Shown here piece by piece: positions 18,314 to 26,856 of a DNA stretch of 64,000 nt. Position 1 is the first letter of the stretch. Each line of letters starts with the position of its first letter. The translations under genes and the position numbers were made by a program. Origin of the DNA: Streptomyces marokkonensis (GTDB lineage Bacteria; Actinomycetota; Actinomycetes; Streptomycetales; Streptomycetaceae); contig NZ_VSKS01000010.1 of assembly GCF_008312835.1 (NCBI RefSeq), positions 1-64,000 on the forward strand, in the 5' to 3' direction. The notes under the pieces are model-generated. The model saw only the letters and a list, made by a program, of their open reading frames with translations, was not told where the DNA came from and searched no databases.

Positions 18314-19195
18314 ATGACGCATGTCGAGGACGAACTCACCAGCCAGCCGGAGTGCTGGCAGCGCGCCGCCGAACAGGCCCCGGCGCATGTCCGGGTGCTC
18401 CCGGCTCCGGGCGAGCGGGTCGCGGTGGTCGGCTGCGGGACGTCGTACTTCATGGCGCAGGCCGCCGCGGCCCTGCGCGAGGGCACGGGGCAGGGCGAGA
18501 CCGACGCGTTCGCCGCCTCGGAGTTCCCGTACCACCGCGCCTACGACCGTGTCGTCGCCCTCACCCGCTCCGGCACCACCACCGAAGTCCTCGACCTGCT
18601 AGACCGGTTGCAGGGGCGCACGCCCACCACCGCGCTCACCGCCGACCCGGCCACCCCGGTGATGTCGCTCGCCGACGGGACCGTCGTGCTCGACCACGCG
18701 GACGAACGCTCCGTCGTGCAGACCCGGTTCGCCACCACGGCCCTCACCCTGCTCCGCGCCCACCTGGGCCTGCACACCGACCGGGTCGTCGAGGACGCGC
18801 GCACGGCCCTCGCCGCACCGCTGCCCGAAGGGCTCGTGGACTGCTCGCAGTTCACCTTCCTCGGCCGTGGCTGGAGCGTCGGTCTGGCCAACGAGGCCGG
18901 GCTGAAGATGCGCGAGGCCGCACTGGCCTGGACGGAGGCCTACCCGGCGATGGAGTACCGGCACGGACCCATCAGCATCACCACCTCCGGCACCGCGACC
19001 TGGATGTTCGGCGACGCCCCGGAGGGACTGGCCGGGCAGGTGCGCGACACCGGCGGGCTGTGGATCGAGGGCACCCTCGACCCGCTCGCCGAACTCGTCC
19101 GCGTCCAGCGGCTCGCCGTCGCCGTCGCCGCGGCCCGCGGCCTGGACCCCGACCGGCCCCGCCACCTCACCCGCTCGGTCGTCCTCGCGCCCTGA
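18314..19195 (+). CDS. SIS-domain sugar-phosphate isomerase/deaminase (AgaS-like)
   Basis: 293 aa. It has two SIS folds: VVGCGTSYFMA and TRSGTTTEVLDLLDRL in the first, and FLGRGWSVGLANEAGLKMREAA with EYRHGPIS in the second. AgaS/GlmS-like proteins of this kind isomerise or deaminate amino-sugar or ketose phosphates. The ATG at 18314 is preceded by AGGGG. The aldolase gene starts 20 bp after its stop, forming a short catabolic operon under the divergent DeoR regulator. Confidence 0.86.
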   Translation: MTHVEDELTSQPECWQRAAEQAPAHVRVLPAPGERVAVVGCGTSYFMAQAAAALREGTGQGETDAFAASEFPYHRAYDRVVALTRSGTTTEVLDLLDRLQGRTPTTALTADPATPVMSLADGTVVLDHADERSVVQTRFATTALTLLRAHLGLHTDRVVEDARTALAAPLPEGLVDCSQFTFLGRGWSVGLANEAGLKMREAALAWTEAYPAMEYRHGPISITTSGTATWMFGDAPEGLAGQVRDTGGLWIEGTLDPLAELVRVQRLAVAVAAARGLDPDRPRHLTRSVVLAP

Positions 19196-19215
19196 ACCGT
19201 CGGAAAGGACGGCCC

Positions 19216-20070
19216 GTGCCCCTCACCACCACCGGCGAACTCGTCGACCGAGCCACCGCGAAGCGCTCGGCGGTCGCCTCGTTCAACATCATCACCCTCG
19301 AACACATCGAGGCCGTCGTCACCGGCGCCGAGTCGGTGAACACCCCCGTCGTCCTCCAGGTCAGCGAGAACGCCGTCACGTACCGCCACGGCCGGCTCCT
19401 CCCGCTCGCCCGCGCCGCCGTCGCCGCCGCCGAGCAGGCCGCCGTGCCCGTCGCGCTGCACCTCGACCACGTGCAGAGCGACACCCTGCTGCGCCAGGCC
19501 GCGGACGCCGGCTTCGGCTCCGTGATGTACGACGCCGCCCGGCTGCCCTACGCCGACAACCTCGCCGCGACGCGCGCGGCCGTGGACTGGGCCCACGCCC
19601 AGGGGCTCTGGGTCGAGGCCGAGTTGGGCGAGATCGGCGGAAAGGCCGGCCGGCCCGCGCTGGACGCCCACGCCCCCGGTGCCCGTACCGACCCCGACCA
19701 GGCCCGCGCCTTCGTCGCCGACTCCGGCGTGGACGCCCTGGCCGTCGCCATCGGCACCACCCACGCCATGACCACCCGCACCGCCACCCTCGACCACGCC
19801 CTCCTCAAACGGCTGGCCGCCACCCTCGACGTCCCCCTCGTCCTGCACGGCTCCTCCGGCCTCCCCGACGACGAACTCGCGGCGGCGGTCACGGGCGGCA
19901 TCGCCAAGGTCAACGTCGGAACGGCCCTGAACCTCGCCATGACCGGCGCGATCAGGGAATTCCTCACCGCCCACCCCGAGGCGGCCGACTCCCGCGGCTA
20001 CCTCACGGCCGGCCGGGAGGCGATGTCCCGGACGGTGGCGGCGATCATCAGGACACTGACCACCCCCTGA
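19216..20070 (+). CDS. Class II fructose/tagatose-bisphosphate-type aldolase
   Basis: 284 aa. Class II, zinc-dependent aldolase hallmarks are seen: SFNIITLEHIEAV, HLDHVQS (Zn ligands), EAELGEIGGKAG, and LHGSSGLPDDEL with KVNVGTALN. It would cleave a ketose-1,6-bisphosphate or -1-phosphate into two trioses. The GTG at 19216 has AAAGGA upstream. With the SIS isomerase it suggests galactosamine- or tagatose-type sugar use. The kinase expected in such a pathway is not adjacent. Confidence 0.88.
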   Translation: MPLTTTGELVDRATAKRSAVASFNIITLEHIEAVVTGAESVNTPVVLQVSENAVTYRHGRLLPLARAAVAAAEQAAVPVALHLDHVQSDTLLRQAADAGFGSVMYDAARLPYADNLAATRAAVDWAHAQGLWVEAELGEIGGKAGRPALDAHAPGARTDPDQARAFVADSGVDALAVAIGTTHAMTTRTATLDHALLKRLAATLDVPLVLHGSSGLPDDELAAAVTGGIAKVNVGTALNLAMTGAIREFLTAHPEAADSRGYLTAGREAMSRTVAAIIRTLTTP

Positions 20071-20197
20071 CCCCACCGCACGTGCCCCGGGCGGACGCTC
20101 CGTGACCCGACGGACGGCCACGCCGAGCCGTTTCCGGGGAGGAGCGGGCGCACCTCGACGCGCCGGCCCGCCGCTCATCCACGGTCCCTGACGGGAA

Positions 20198-21343
20198 TCA
20201 GCGCTTCACGGCCCTCAGCACCACGAACTTCGGGTCGCTCGCCACCACTTCGCTGTTGCCGAACAGCCGCCGCAGCTTCACGTGGTACCCCAGGTGCCGG
20301 TTGCCGATCACCCACAGCTCGCCGCCCGGGCGCAGGGTGCGACGGGCACCGGTGAACATGCGCCACGAGGTGGCGTCGGTGGTCGCCTGGTGGGAGTGGA
20401 AGGGCGGGTTGTTGAGGACGAGGTCGACGCTGCCGTCCGGTACGCCCGCCAGACCGTCGCCGACGCGGAACTCGGCGTGCCCGGAGACGTCGTTCGCCCG
20501 GTAGGTGGCCTCCGCCGACGCCACCGCCTGGAAGGACTCGTCCACGAACAGCACCTCGGCCCGCGGATCGGCCAGCGCCACCGCCGTACCGACGACGCCG
20601 TTCCCGCAGCCCAGGTCCACCACCCGGCCGCCGTCGCGGCCGGCCGGCAGGTGGCGGAGGAAGAAGCGGGTGCCGATGTCCAGGCGGTCCGCGCAGAAGA
20701 TCCCGGCGTGGTTGACGACCGTCCGGCCCGAGACCGGGCCGATGCCGTCGGGAAGCGTGTAGCGGTACGGCCACGGGTTCGCGGGGCGGACCGGCGCAGG
20801 ATCCGGTGTGCAGAAGATCAGCCGCGCCTTCTTCTCCGCGAGCGAGGTCCTGGTCGGGCCGAGGATCCGCTCGAACAGGTTCAGCGTCGAGGTGTGGATC
20901 TCCTTCACCATGCCCGTGCCGACGACCACCGTGTTCCCGTGCACCGCGGGAGCCAGCCGCAGCAGCTGGTCCTCCAGCAGCGCCAGGCTTTTCGGTACGC
21001 GGACGAGCAGGACGTCGATCCGGTCGGGCGGGGGATCCTGCGTGGTGAGCAGCCGGACCGTGCCGGGCTCCACGCCGTTGCGCGCCAGGTTCGCGCGGGT
21101 CGCCTCCTGCCCGAGCCAGGAGTCGGTGATCTGCGCGGGCCGGTGCGCGGCGAGCGCCGTGACCAGCGCACCCCAGCGGTCGCCGACGACCACGACCGTG
21201 CCGGACAGCGGAACCCGCCGGTCGGCGAGATGCCTGAGGAGATACTCGTCGGAGGCGTCCCAGGCGCGCAGCCTGTCCCGCGGATCCTCGGGGAACCGGG
21301 CCAGCACCGGCTCGCCCCACGGAGTCGTCATACGGTCGTTCAT
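20198..21343 (-). CDS. Class I SAM methyltransferase, RlmG/RsmC-like
   Basis: 381 aa. Two tandem MTase-like halves are present. The N-terminal half is degenerate. The C-terminal half has VVDLGCGNGVVGTA (SAM site) and the catalytic NPPF in LVLNNPPFHSH, the signature of RlmG/RsmC-type guanine-N2 rRNA methyltransferases. Methylation of G in 23S or 16S rRNA is the likely job. The start at 21343 lacks a clear ribosome-binding site; MTTPWG at 21331 is an alternative. A divergent AlkB-like gene starts 57 bp away. Confidence 0.85.
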   Translation of the reverse strand: MNDRMTTPWGEPVLARFPEDPRDRLRAWDASDEYLLRHLADRRVPLSGTVVVVGDRWGALVTALAAHRPAQITDSWLGQEATRANLARNGVEPGTVRLLTTQDPPPDRIDVLLVRVPKSLALLEDQLLRLAPAVHGNTVVVGTGMVKEIHTSTLNLFERILGPTRTSLAEKKARLIFCTPDPAPVRPANPWPYRYTLPDGIGPVSGRTVVNHAGIFCADRLDIGTRFFLRHLPAGRDGGRVVDLGCGNGVVGTAVALADPRAEVLFVDESFQAVASAEATYRANDVSGHAEFRVGDGLAGVPDGSVDLVLNNPPFHSHQATTDATSWRMFTGARRTLRPGGELWVIGNRHLGYHVKLRRLFGNSEVVASDPKFVVLRAVKR

Positions 21344-21399
21344 CGTCCGACCAGGCTAGCCGAGCCGCAGCTCAGCACGTGTGGGGGAGGATGGGAGAC

Positions 21400-22050
21400 A
21401 TGGACTCCGAGCTGTTCACGAGGGAACGGAGCGAGATCGCGCCGGGCGCGGTGCACGTGCCGGACTGGCTGGACGCGCGGGAGCAGCGCGAGCTGCTCGA
21501 CGACTGTCGCGAGTGGTCCCGCCCGCCCGCCGGACTGCGTACCGTGCGCACGCCCGGAGGCGGCACCATGACCGCCCGGCAGGTGTGCCTCGGATGGCAC
21601 TGGTATCCCTACGGCTACGCGCGCACCGTCGTCGACGGCGACGGCGCGCCGGTGAAACCGTTCCCCCGGCGGCTCGGCGAACTGGGCCGCCGCGCGCTGA
21701 CCGACGCGTTCGGCGCGCACGCCGCACGGGATGCCGCGTACGACATCGCGCTGGTCAACTTCTACGACGCCGACGCCCGTATGGGTATGCACCGGGACAG
21801 CGACGAGAAGTCGCAGGCGCCCGTGGTGTCGCTGAGCCTCGGCGACAGCTGCGTCTTCCGCTTCGGCAACACCGCGACCCGCACCCGCCCGTACACGGAC
21901 GTGGAGCTGCGCAGCGGCGACCTGTTCGTCTTCGGCGGGCCGTCCCGGCTCGCGTACCACGGGGTCCCGCGGGTGCACGCGGGCACCGGGCCGCCGGAGT
22001 TGGGGCTGTCCGGACGGCTGAACATCACGCTGCGGGTCAGCGGCCTGTAG
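21400..22050 (+). CDS. AlkB-family 2-oxoglutarate/Fe(II) dioxygenase
   Basis: 216 aa. The Fe(II) triad fits H131 and D133 (MGMHRDSDE) and H187 (LAYHGVPR), with 2-oxoglutarate-binding Arg in GRLNITLRVS. This is the AlkB family, which removes alkyl groups from damaged DNA or RNA. The ATG at 21400 has GGGAG at good spacing; the in-frame ATG at 21391 lies too close to its purine tract. Confidence 0.88.
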   Translation: MDSELFTRERSEIAPGAVHVPDWLDAREQRELLDDCREWSRPPAGLRTVRTPGGGTMTARQVCLGWHWYPYGYARTVVDGDGAPVKPFPRRLGELGRRALTDAFGAHAARDAAYDIALVNFYDADARMGMHRDSDEKSQAPVVSLSLGDSCVFRFGNTATRTRPYTDVELRSGDLFVFGGPSRLAYHGVPRVHAGTGPPELGLSGRLNITLRVSGL

Positions 22051-22086
22051 TCCGCGGGGCTTGCGGATCATGGGAGACTCGCCCTC

Positions 22087-23325
22087 ATGAGCGGGAAGGC
22101 GGACCCCCGGCCGGCGGGGGAAGGGACCACCTCGAGGACGCGGCTGGACCGGGGGCGTGGCGCGCTCGGACCCGCGCTGGAGCTCGTGCACACCGGACGT
22201 GCGCCGACCCGCGCGGTGCTCACCACCGAGCTCGGCGTGACCCGCGCGACGGCCGGTGCGGTCGCCGCCGAGCTGGAGGCGCTCGGGCTGATCAGGGTGG
22301 ACGCGCGGCCCGGTGCGGCCGCCGGTTCGCAGGGACGCCCCTCGCACCGGCTCTCCGTCGCCGAGGACGGCCCCGTGGCGCTCGCCGCGCAGGTGCACGC
22401 CGACGGTTTCCGGGCGGCCCTGGTCGGACTCGGCGGCCGTATCGTCGCCACGGCTCCCGGCTGCGAGGTCGTCGACGCCGACCCGGCCAAGGTCCTCGGC
22501 TCCGTCGTCGCGGCCGGCGCCGACCTGCTGCGGGAGACCGGGCGGCGGTGCGTGGGCGCGGGGCTCGCGGTGCCGTCGGCCGTGGCCGAACCGGAGGGGC
22601 TCGCCCTCAACCCCCTGCACCTGGCCTGGCCCGCGGGTGCCCCGGTACGGGAGATCTTCGCCGAGCAGGTGCGCGCGGCCGGACTGGACGGGCCCGCCTT
22701 CGCGGCCAACGACGTCAACCTCGCCGCCCTGGCCGAACACCGGCACGGTGCCGGGCGCGGTTCCCGCGACCTGCTGTGCGTGGCCACCGGCCACCGCGGT
22801 GTGGGCGGGGCGCTGGTGCTCGACGGCCGTCTGCACTCGGGCAGTTCGGGGCTCGCCCTGGAGGTCGGCCACCTCGGCGTCAATCCCGAGGGCCGCCCCT
22901 GCCACTGCGGCAGCCGCGGCTGCCTCGACGTCGAGGCGGACCCGCTGGCCCTCCTCACCGCGGCGGGACGGGCGCCGGGCCCCGAGATGTCCCTGCTCAA
23001 GCAGGCCGACGACCTGATCCACGGGCAGTACGACGACCCGGACGTGCGTGCCGCCACCGAGTCCCTGATCGACCGGCTCGGCCTCGGCCTCGCCGGCCTG
23101 GTCAACATCCTCAACCCCGACCGGATCATCCTCGGCGGTCTGCACCGCACCCTGCTGGAGGCGGACCCCGACCGGCTCCGCGCCGTAGTCGCCGACCGCA
23201 GCCTGTGGGGCCGAAGCGGGGGCGTGCCCATCCTCGCCTGCACCCTGGACCACAACAGTCTGGTCGGCGCGGCGGAACTCGCCTGGCAGCCGGTGCTGGA
23301 CGACCCTCTCGGGGCACTGGCGTGA
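22087..23325 (+). CDS. ROK-family transcriptional regulator
   Basis: 412 aa. The N-terminal winged helix (TRATAGAVAAELEALGLI) is followed by a ROK domain with sugar-kinase-like motifs (VGGALVLDG) and the zinc-site signature GHLGVNPEGRPCHCGSRGCLD. ROK repressors respond to sugars. It is followed by a dehydrogenase (37-bp gap) and a PPOX protein on the same strand, which may be co-transcribed. Its ligand is unknown. Confidence 0.88.
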   Translation: MSGKADPRPAGEGTTSRTRLDRGRGALGPALELVHTGRAPTRAVLTTELGVTRATAGAVAAELEALGLIRVDARPGAAAGSQGRPSHRLSVAEDGPVALAAQVHADGFRAALVGLGGRIVATAPGCEVVDADPAKVLGSVVAAGADLLRETGRRCVGAGLAVPSAVAEPEGLALNPLHLAWPAGAPVREIFAEQVRAAGLDGPAFAANDVNLAALAEHRHGAGRGSRDLLCVATGHRGVGGALVLDGRLHSGSSGLALEVGHLGVNPEGRPCHCGSRGCLDVEADPLALLTAAGRAPGPEMSLLKQADDLIHGQYDDPDVRAATESLIDRLGLGLAGLVNILNPDRIILGGLHRTLLEADPDRLRAVVADRSLWGRSGGVPILACTLDHNSLVGAAELAWQPVLDDPLGALA

Positions 23326-23362
23326 ACAACCAGAACCGCTCGACGCACAGGAGGCCGCCCTC

Positions 23363-24253
23363 ATGACCGACCAGCTCACCGTCAGCGTCCTGGGCACCGG
23401 CATCATGGGCGCGGCGATGGCCCGCAACCTCGCCCGCGCGGGCCACGCCGTCCGGGCCTGGAACCGCACCCGTGCCAAGGCCGAGCCGCTCGCCGCCGAG
23501 GGCGCGCACATCGCCGGGACCCCCGCCGAGGCGGTCGAGTCCGCCGACGTCGTGCTGACCGTGCTGTACGACGGACCGGCCACACTGGAGACGATGCGCC
23601 GGGCCGCCCCCGCCCTGCGCCGCGGAACCGTCTGGGCGCAGTCCACCACCGCGGGGATCGAGGGCACCGCCGCATTGGCCGGCTTCGCCCGTGAGCACGG
23701 GCTGATCTTCTACGACGCCCCGGTCCTGGGCACCCGTCAGCCCGCCGAGGCGGGACAGCTGACCGTGCTCGCCGCCGGCCCCGCCGAGGGCCGGGACAGG
23801 GTGACTCCGGTCTTCGACGCCGTGGGTACCCGCACCGTGTGGACCGGCGAGGACGGGGCGGCGGCGGGCGCCACCCGTCTGAAGCTGGTCGCCAACAGCT
23901 GGGTGGTCGCGGCCACCGCCGCCGCCGGGGAGACGCTCGCCCTGGCCGAGGCCCTGGACGTCGCACCGGACGGCTTCTTCGACCTCATCGCGGGCGGCCC
24001 GCTCGACATGGGCCATCTGCGCGCCAAGGCCCGGCTGATCCTTGACGGGCGGCTCACCCCGGCCCAGTTCGCCGTGACGACCGCCGCCAAGGACGCCAGA
24101 CTGATCGTGCGGGCCGGTGAACAGCACGGTGTCCGTCTGGACGTCGCCGCCGCGAGCGCCGGACGACTGGAGCGGGCCGCCGACCGGGGCCACGGCGACG
24201 AGGACATGGCCGCGGCCTACTACGCCAGTTTCGACGACGGGCCCGCTGCCTGA
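23363..24253 (+). CDS. NAD(P)-dependent 3-hydroxyisobutyrate dehydrogenase-like oxidoreductase
   Basis: 296 aa. The N-terminal Rossmann motif VLGTGIMGAAMARNLARAGH and the 6PGDH-like C-terminal domain with the conserved Lys region RLKLVANSW are present. The beta-hydroxyacid dehydrogenase family includes 3-hydroxyisobutyrate, tartronate semialdehyde and glyoxylate reductases; the substrate cannot be fixed here. The ATG is preceded by GGAGGCCG. It lies between the ROK regulator and the PPOX gene. Confidence 0.87.
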   Translation: MTDQLTVSVLGTGIMGAAMARNLARAGHAVRAWNRTRAKAEPLAAEGAHIAGTPAEAVESADVVLTVLYDGPATLETMRRAAPALRRGTVWAQSTTAGIEGTAALAGFAREHGLIFYDAPVLGTRQPAEAGQLTVLAAGPAEGRDRVTPVFDAVGTRTVWTGEDGAAAGATRLKLVANSWVVAATAAAGETLALAEALDVAPDGFFDLIAGGPLDMGHLRAKARLILDGRLTPAQFAVTTAAKDARLIVRAGEQHGVRLDVAAASAGRLERAADRGHGDEDMAAAYYASFDDGPAA

Positions 24254-24298
24254 GCACCGGTCCGGCCTCCACCGTCCAGCACACCGAGGAGTCGCGAA

Positions 24299-24721
24299 GT
24301 GTCCAAGCCCCCACTGCCGCCCGCGGCCGACGCCCTGCTGCGCAGGCCCAACCCCTGCGTGATGGCCACGCTGCGCTCCGACGGCACGCCGGTCTCCACC
24401 CCCACCTGGTACCTGTGGGAGGACGGCCGCGCGCTGATCAACTTCGACGAGGGCCGGGTGCGTCTGAAGCACGTCCGCCGGGACCCGCGCGTCACCCTGA
24501 CCGTCCTGGCCGGGGACGACTGGTACACCCACGTCACCCTGATCGGCCGCGTGGCCGACCTGTACGACGACGAGGGGCTGGCCGACATCGACCGCCTCTC
24601 CCGGCACTACACCGGCAACCCGTACCCGGACCGGGAGCGGGCCAGGGTCAGCGGCTGGGTCGAGGTCGAACGGTGGCACGGCTGGGGCGCGATGAAGGAC
24701 AGCGCCCGGGCGTCCGGCTGA
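24299..24721 (+). CDS. PPOX-class F420/FMN-dependent protein
   Basis: 140 aa. The split-barrel flavin-binding fold shows VMATLRSDGTPVSTPTWYLW and DPRVTLTVLAGDDWY, typical of actinobacterial TIGR03618-type F420-dependent enzymes related to pyridoxamine phosphate oxidase. The GTG at 24299 has GAGGAG upstream. The substrate is unknown. Confidence 0.85.
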   Translation: MSKPPLPPAADALLRRPNPCVMATLRSDGTPVSTPTWYLWEDGRALINFDEGRVRLKHVRRDPRVTLTVLAGDDWYTHVTLIGRVADLYDDEGLADIDRLSRHYTGNPYPDRERARVSGWVEVERWHGWGAMKDSARASG

Positions 24722-24779
24722 CCCGCCGCGTCCGGCCGGGCATCGGGCGGTCCTCTCCCCGCGGAGGTGCGGGCCGCGA

Positions 24780-25260
24780 TCACCACTGCCGTCCCCGGGG
24801 GAGCCGGTCCCGCTCCGGTGCCGACAGGTGCAGCACCTGGAACACCTCACCGTCGCCCGGGGCGCGTCGTGCCGCCAGAGCGAGACGTGCGCCAGTTCCC
24901 AGCGGGCGGTGTTCATGACGGCCGCCGCGAGCACGGCACCGTCCCGGCCGGCCAGCCGCCCGCACTTCCGGGCCGCCTCCTCCGCCGCCTCGCCCACCGG
25001 CAGTCCGTCCGGGACGGGACGCCGGTGCCGTACCGCGACGACCACCGGATCGGCCGCGGCCACCCCCTCCTCGTACGCCAGACCCGTCCACTGCCGCACG
25101 GAGGGACGCCCGAAGTCGTCGGCGATGCCCTGGAAGCCGCCGCCGAAGAGGAAGGCGTTCATGCCGGACACGGTGTTCCACAGGAAGAAGGACGAGTACC
25201 GGCGCCGGCTGTCCGTCCTGGACGAACAGTTCGGCCGGCCCGGCAGGGGCGGTGGGGGAT
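24780..25260 (-). pseudogene. Decayed DUF4865-family gene
   Basis: Minus-strand reading yields YSSFFLWNTVSGMNAFLFGG, then GIADDFGRPSVRQWTG and later a TARWELAHVSLW region, which match the DUF4865 family as I recall it. The C-terminal EVFQVLHLSAPERDRL continues only in another frame, with the shift near 24856-24866, and the run before YSSFFLW also appears out of frame. No start or N-terminal domain is intact. It is therefore a truncated, frameshifted remnant. No other gene is supported between 24722 and 25485. Confidence 0.55.
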
Positions 25261-25485
25261 GATCACCCCCGGCCCTTCGGCACGGACCGCCGCCCAGGCC
25301 ATGGAAACCGTCACGGCGTACGGCACCCACGAACGCCGCGGCGTCGGCGCGGGCCGGGTGGTGCCCGTGCGGCCCGGCGTTTGCGGGGTGCCGCGCCCAC
25401 CCGTGCCGCCCGCCGGCACTGGGGGAGGTGCGACTGCCCGCGGTGGGCGGCGCGCGGCCGTCCGCCCGCGGTGGGCGGCCGGCCG

Positions 25486-26031
25486 TCAGCCCGGGACGGT
25501 CGAGCGGGCCGGGGTCCGTTCGGCGTCGTGGCTGTCGAGGGTGTGCTCGACGAGTGCGACCTCCGGGAACCGGGGGCCCGCGGGCTCGGCGGTCGTGAGT
25601 CGGGGGCGTCGGTCCCAGGCCGCCTGGGCGGTCGCGGACGGAGCCGGCAGGGTGAACCACACGACCTTGCCGGACTCGCCGTCCGGCACCGCGCCCCAGC
25701 TCTCGCTCATCGCGGCCACCATCGCCAGCCCGCGCCCGCAGGTGGCGAGCGGTGCGGCGTCCGCCACGACCGGAAGGCGCGGATCCCGGTCGTACACCGA
25801 GACCTTGAGCCGGTCGAGCAGCAGCTCCATCTCGACGGTGCACGTCTTGTCGGGCTGGGCATGCCGGTGGACGTTGGACAACAGCTCTGTCACACCGAGC
25901 GAGGCCCGGTCTATCAGCGAATCCATGTGCCAGTAGCGCAACTGCGCAGATACGATTCTGCGGACCTGGCCGATCCGCGACGGCAGGGCTTGGAGCTCCA
26001 CCGTGCAGTGCCTGCTTGGATGACTGATCAC
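25486..26031 (-). CDS. HATPase_c anti-sigma/regulatory ATP-binding protein
   Basis: 181 aa. It has a GHKL/HATPase_c fold of the anti-sigma-factor type: an N box near LGVTELLSNVHRHAQ and a G box near GRGLAMVAAMSESW. Streptomyces has many such orphan serine-kinase-like proteins that bind sigma or anti-sigma-antagonist partners. The GTG at 26031 has GGGGAG upstream and gives the usual family N-terminus. No partner STAS or sigma gene is adjacent. Confidence 0.85.
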   Translation of the reverse strand: MISHPSRHCTVELQALPSRIGQVRRIVSAQLRYWHMDSLIDRASLGVTELLSNVHRHAQPDKTCTVEMELLLDRLKVSVYDRDPRLPVVADAAPLATCGRGLAMVAAMSESWGAVPDGESGKVVWFTLPAPSATAQAAWDRRPRLTTAEPAGPRFPEVALVEHTLDSHDAERTPARSTVPG

Positions 26032-26214
26032 GGCTGCGACTCCCCGACGTGAGGTCCGGAAGAACACGGAGTACGGATCCAGCAGGGCGCCTGCGTGACG
26101 CTGCAGCCTGCTGTCGTGGCCGGCGGGCTGGTTCGCAGCGTTATCGCCGGTAAACCCAGAGTGACGTGAGAACAGCGTGGCGCAGCGGATGGGGTGGCGC
26201 AACTCGCGGACATC

Positions 26215-26538
26215 TCAGGCGCCACGCCCCGACGCCCGGCGGACGGCCTCGATGAATCGGCGGGCGGCCGGCGGGCCCGGTTCGCCCGGCGCGGGATCGT
26301 GGTCGCCGAGGGTGAGCAGGTACCGGTTGCCGTTGAGGTCCGCCAGTGCCCGGTCCTCGGGCGCGAACCAGGGCCTGGTCGCGCGGACCGCCTGCACCGG
26401 AGCGCTGTCGATCTCGCTGCCGTAGCTGGTGAGCAACTCCAGCCGGCCGTCGCTGATCCGGACCTGCCCGGCCCGGGTGAGCGAACGCAGCCGCTTGCCG
26501 ATCCGCACGCCCGTGGCCGTGAACTCCGGCTCCGCCAT
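26215..26538 (-). CDS. Small hypothetical protein, conserved-looking
   Basis: 107 aa, not recognised. It begins MAEPEFTATGVRIGKRLRSL, with alternating charged and beta-prone stretches (VRISDGRLELLTSYGSEID, RYLLTLGDHD) and no membrane segment or Cys. Codon use is typical of the region. The ATG at 26538 has a GGGTGG tract upstream; longer in-frame starts look noncoding. The gene lies behind the anti-sigma-type ATPase promoter region on the same strand. Confidence 0.65.
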   Translation of the reverse strand: MAEPEFTATGVRIGKRLRSLTRAGQVRISDGRLELLTSYGSEIDSAPVQAVRATRPWFAPEDRALADLNGNRYLLTLGDHDPAPGEPGPPAARRFIEAVRRASGRGA

Positions 26539-26741
26539 GCCACCCGCCCCCTTGCGCGTCGGTGTGCCGGACCGCGCTCCGCGGGCCGGCTCCTGCCAGA
26601 TCCAGTGTGCCCTTGCTCCCGCCGGTGCAGTCTGCCCGCAGCCGCCGCCGAGCACCAGTACGCGCGCCCCTGTTCCCCGGGGCGCGAGGAGCACTCGCGC
26701 CAACGCGCCCCCGCGCCCCCGCGCCCCCGGCCCCAGCGGGG

Positions 26742-26760
26742 CCTTTGGGCTTCCCAAAGG
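26742..26760. promoter_or_regulatory. Perfect short hairpin upstream of Cds1-like gene
   Basis: CCTTTGGG-CTT-CCCAAAGG is an 8-bp stem with a 3-nt loop, followed by an AT-rich ACTGTTTATG. It sits about 100 bp before the PLP enzyme start, in a 318-bp gap otherwise without genes. It may be a terminator, an operator or a leader structure. Confidence 0.45.
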
Positions 26761-26856
26761 ACTGTTTATGCAGGTGGGAGGTGGTGCTGATGATGCCTAT
26801 GATCGGGGTACCGGCCGCGCGGAACGCCGTCGGCGCTCAGCGTAAGGAGCCCTGTC

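Noticed and set aside
25261-25485. Start of the DUF4865 gene or another small gene
   Set aside because: No frame here aligns with an expected N-terminus, and the sequence is Gly/Arg/Pro-rich in all frames.
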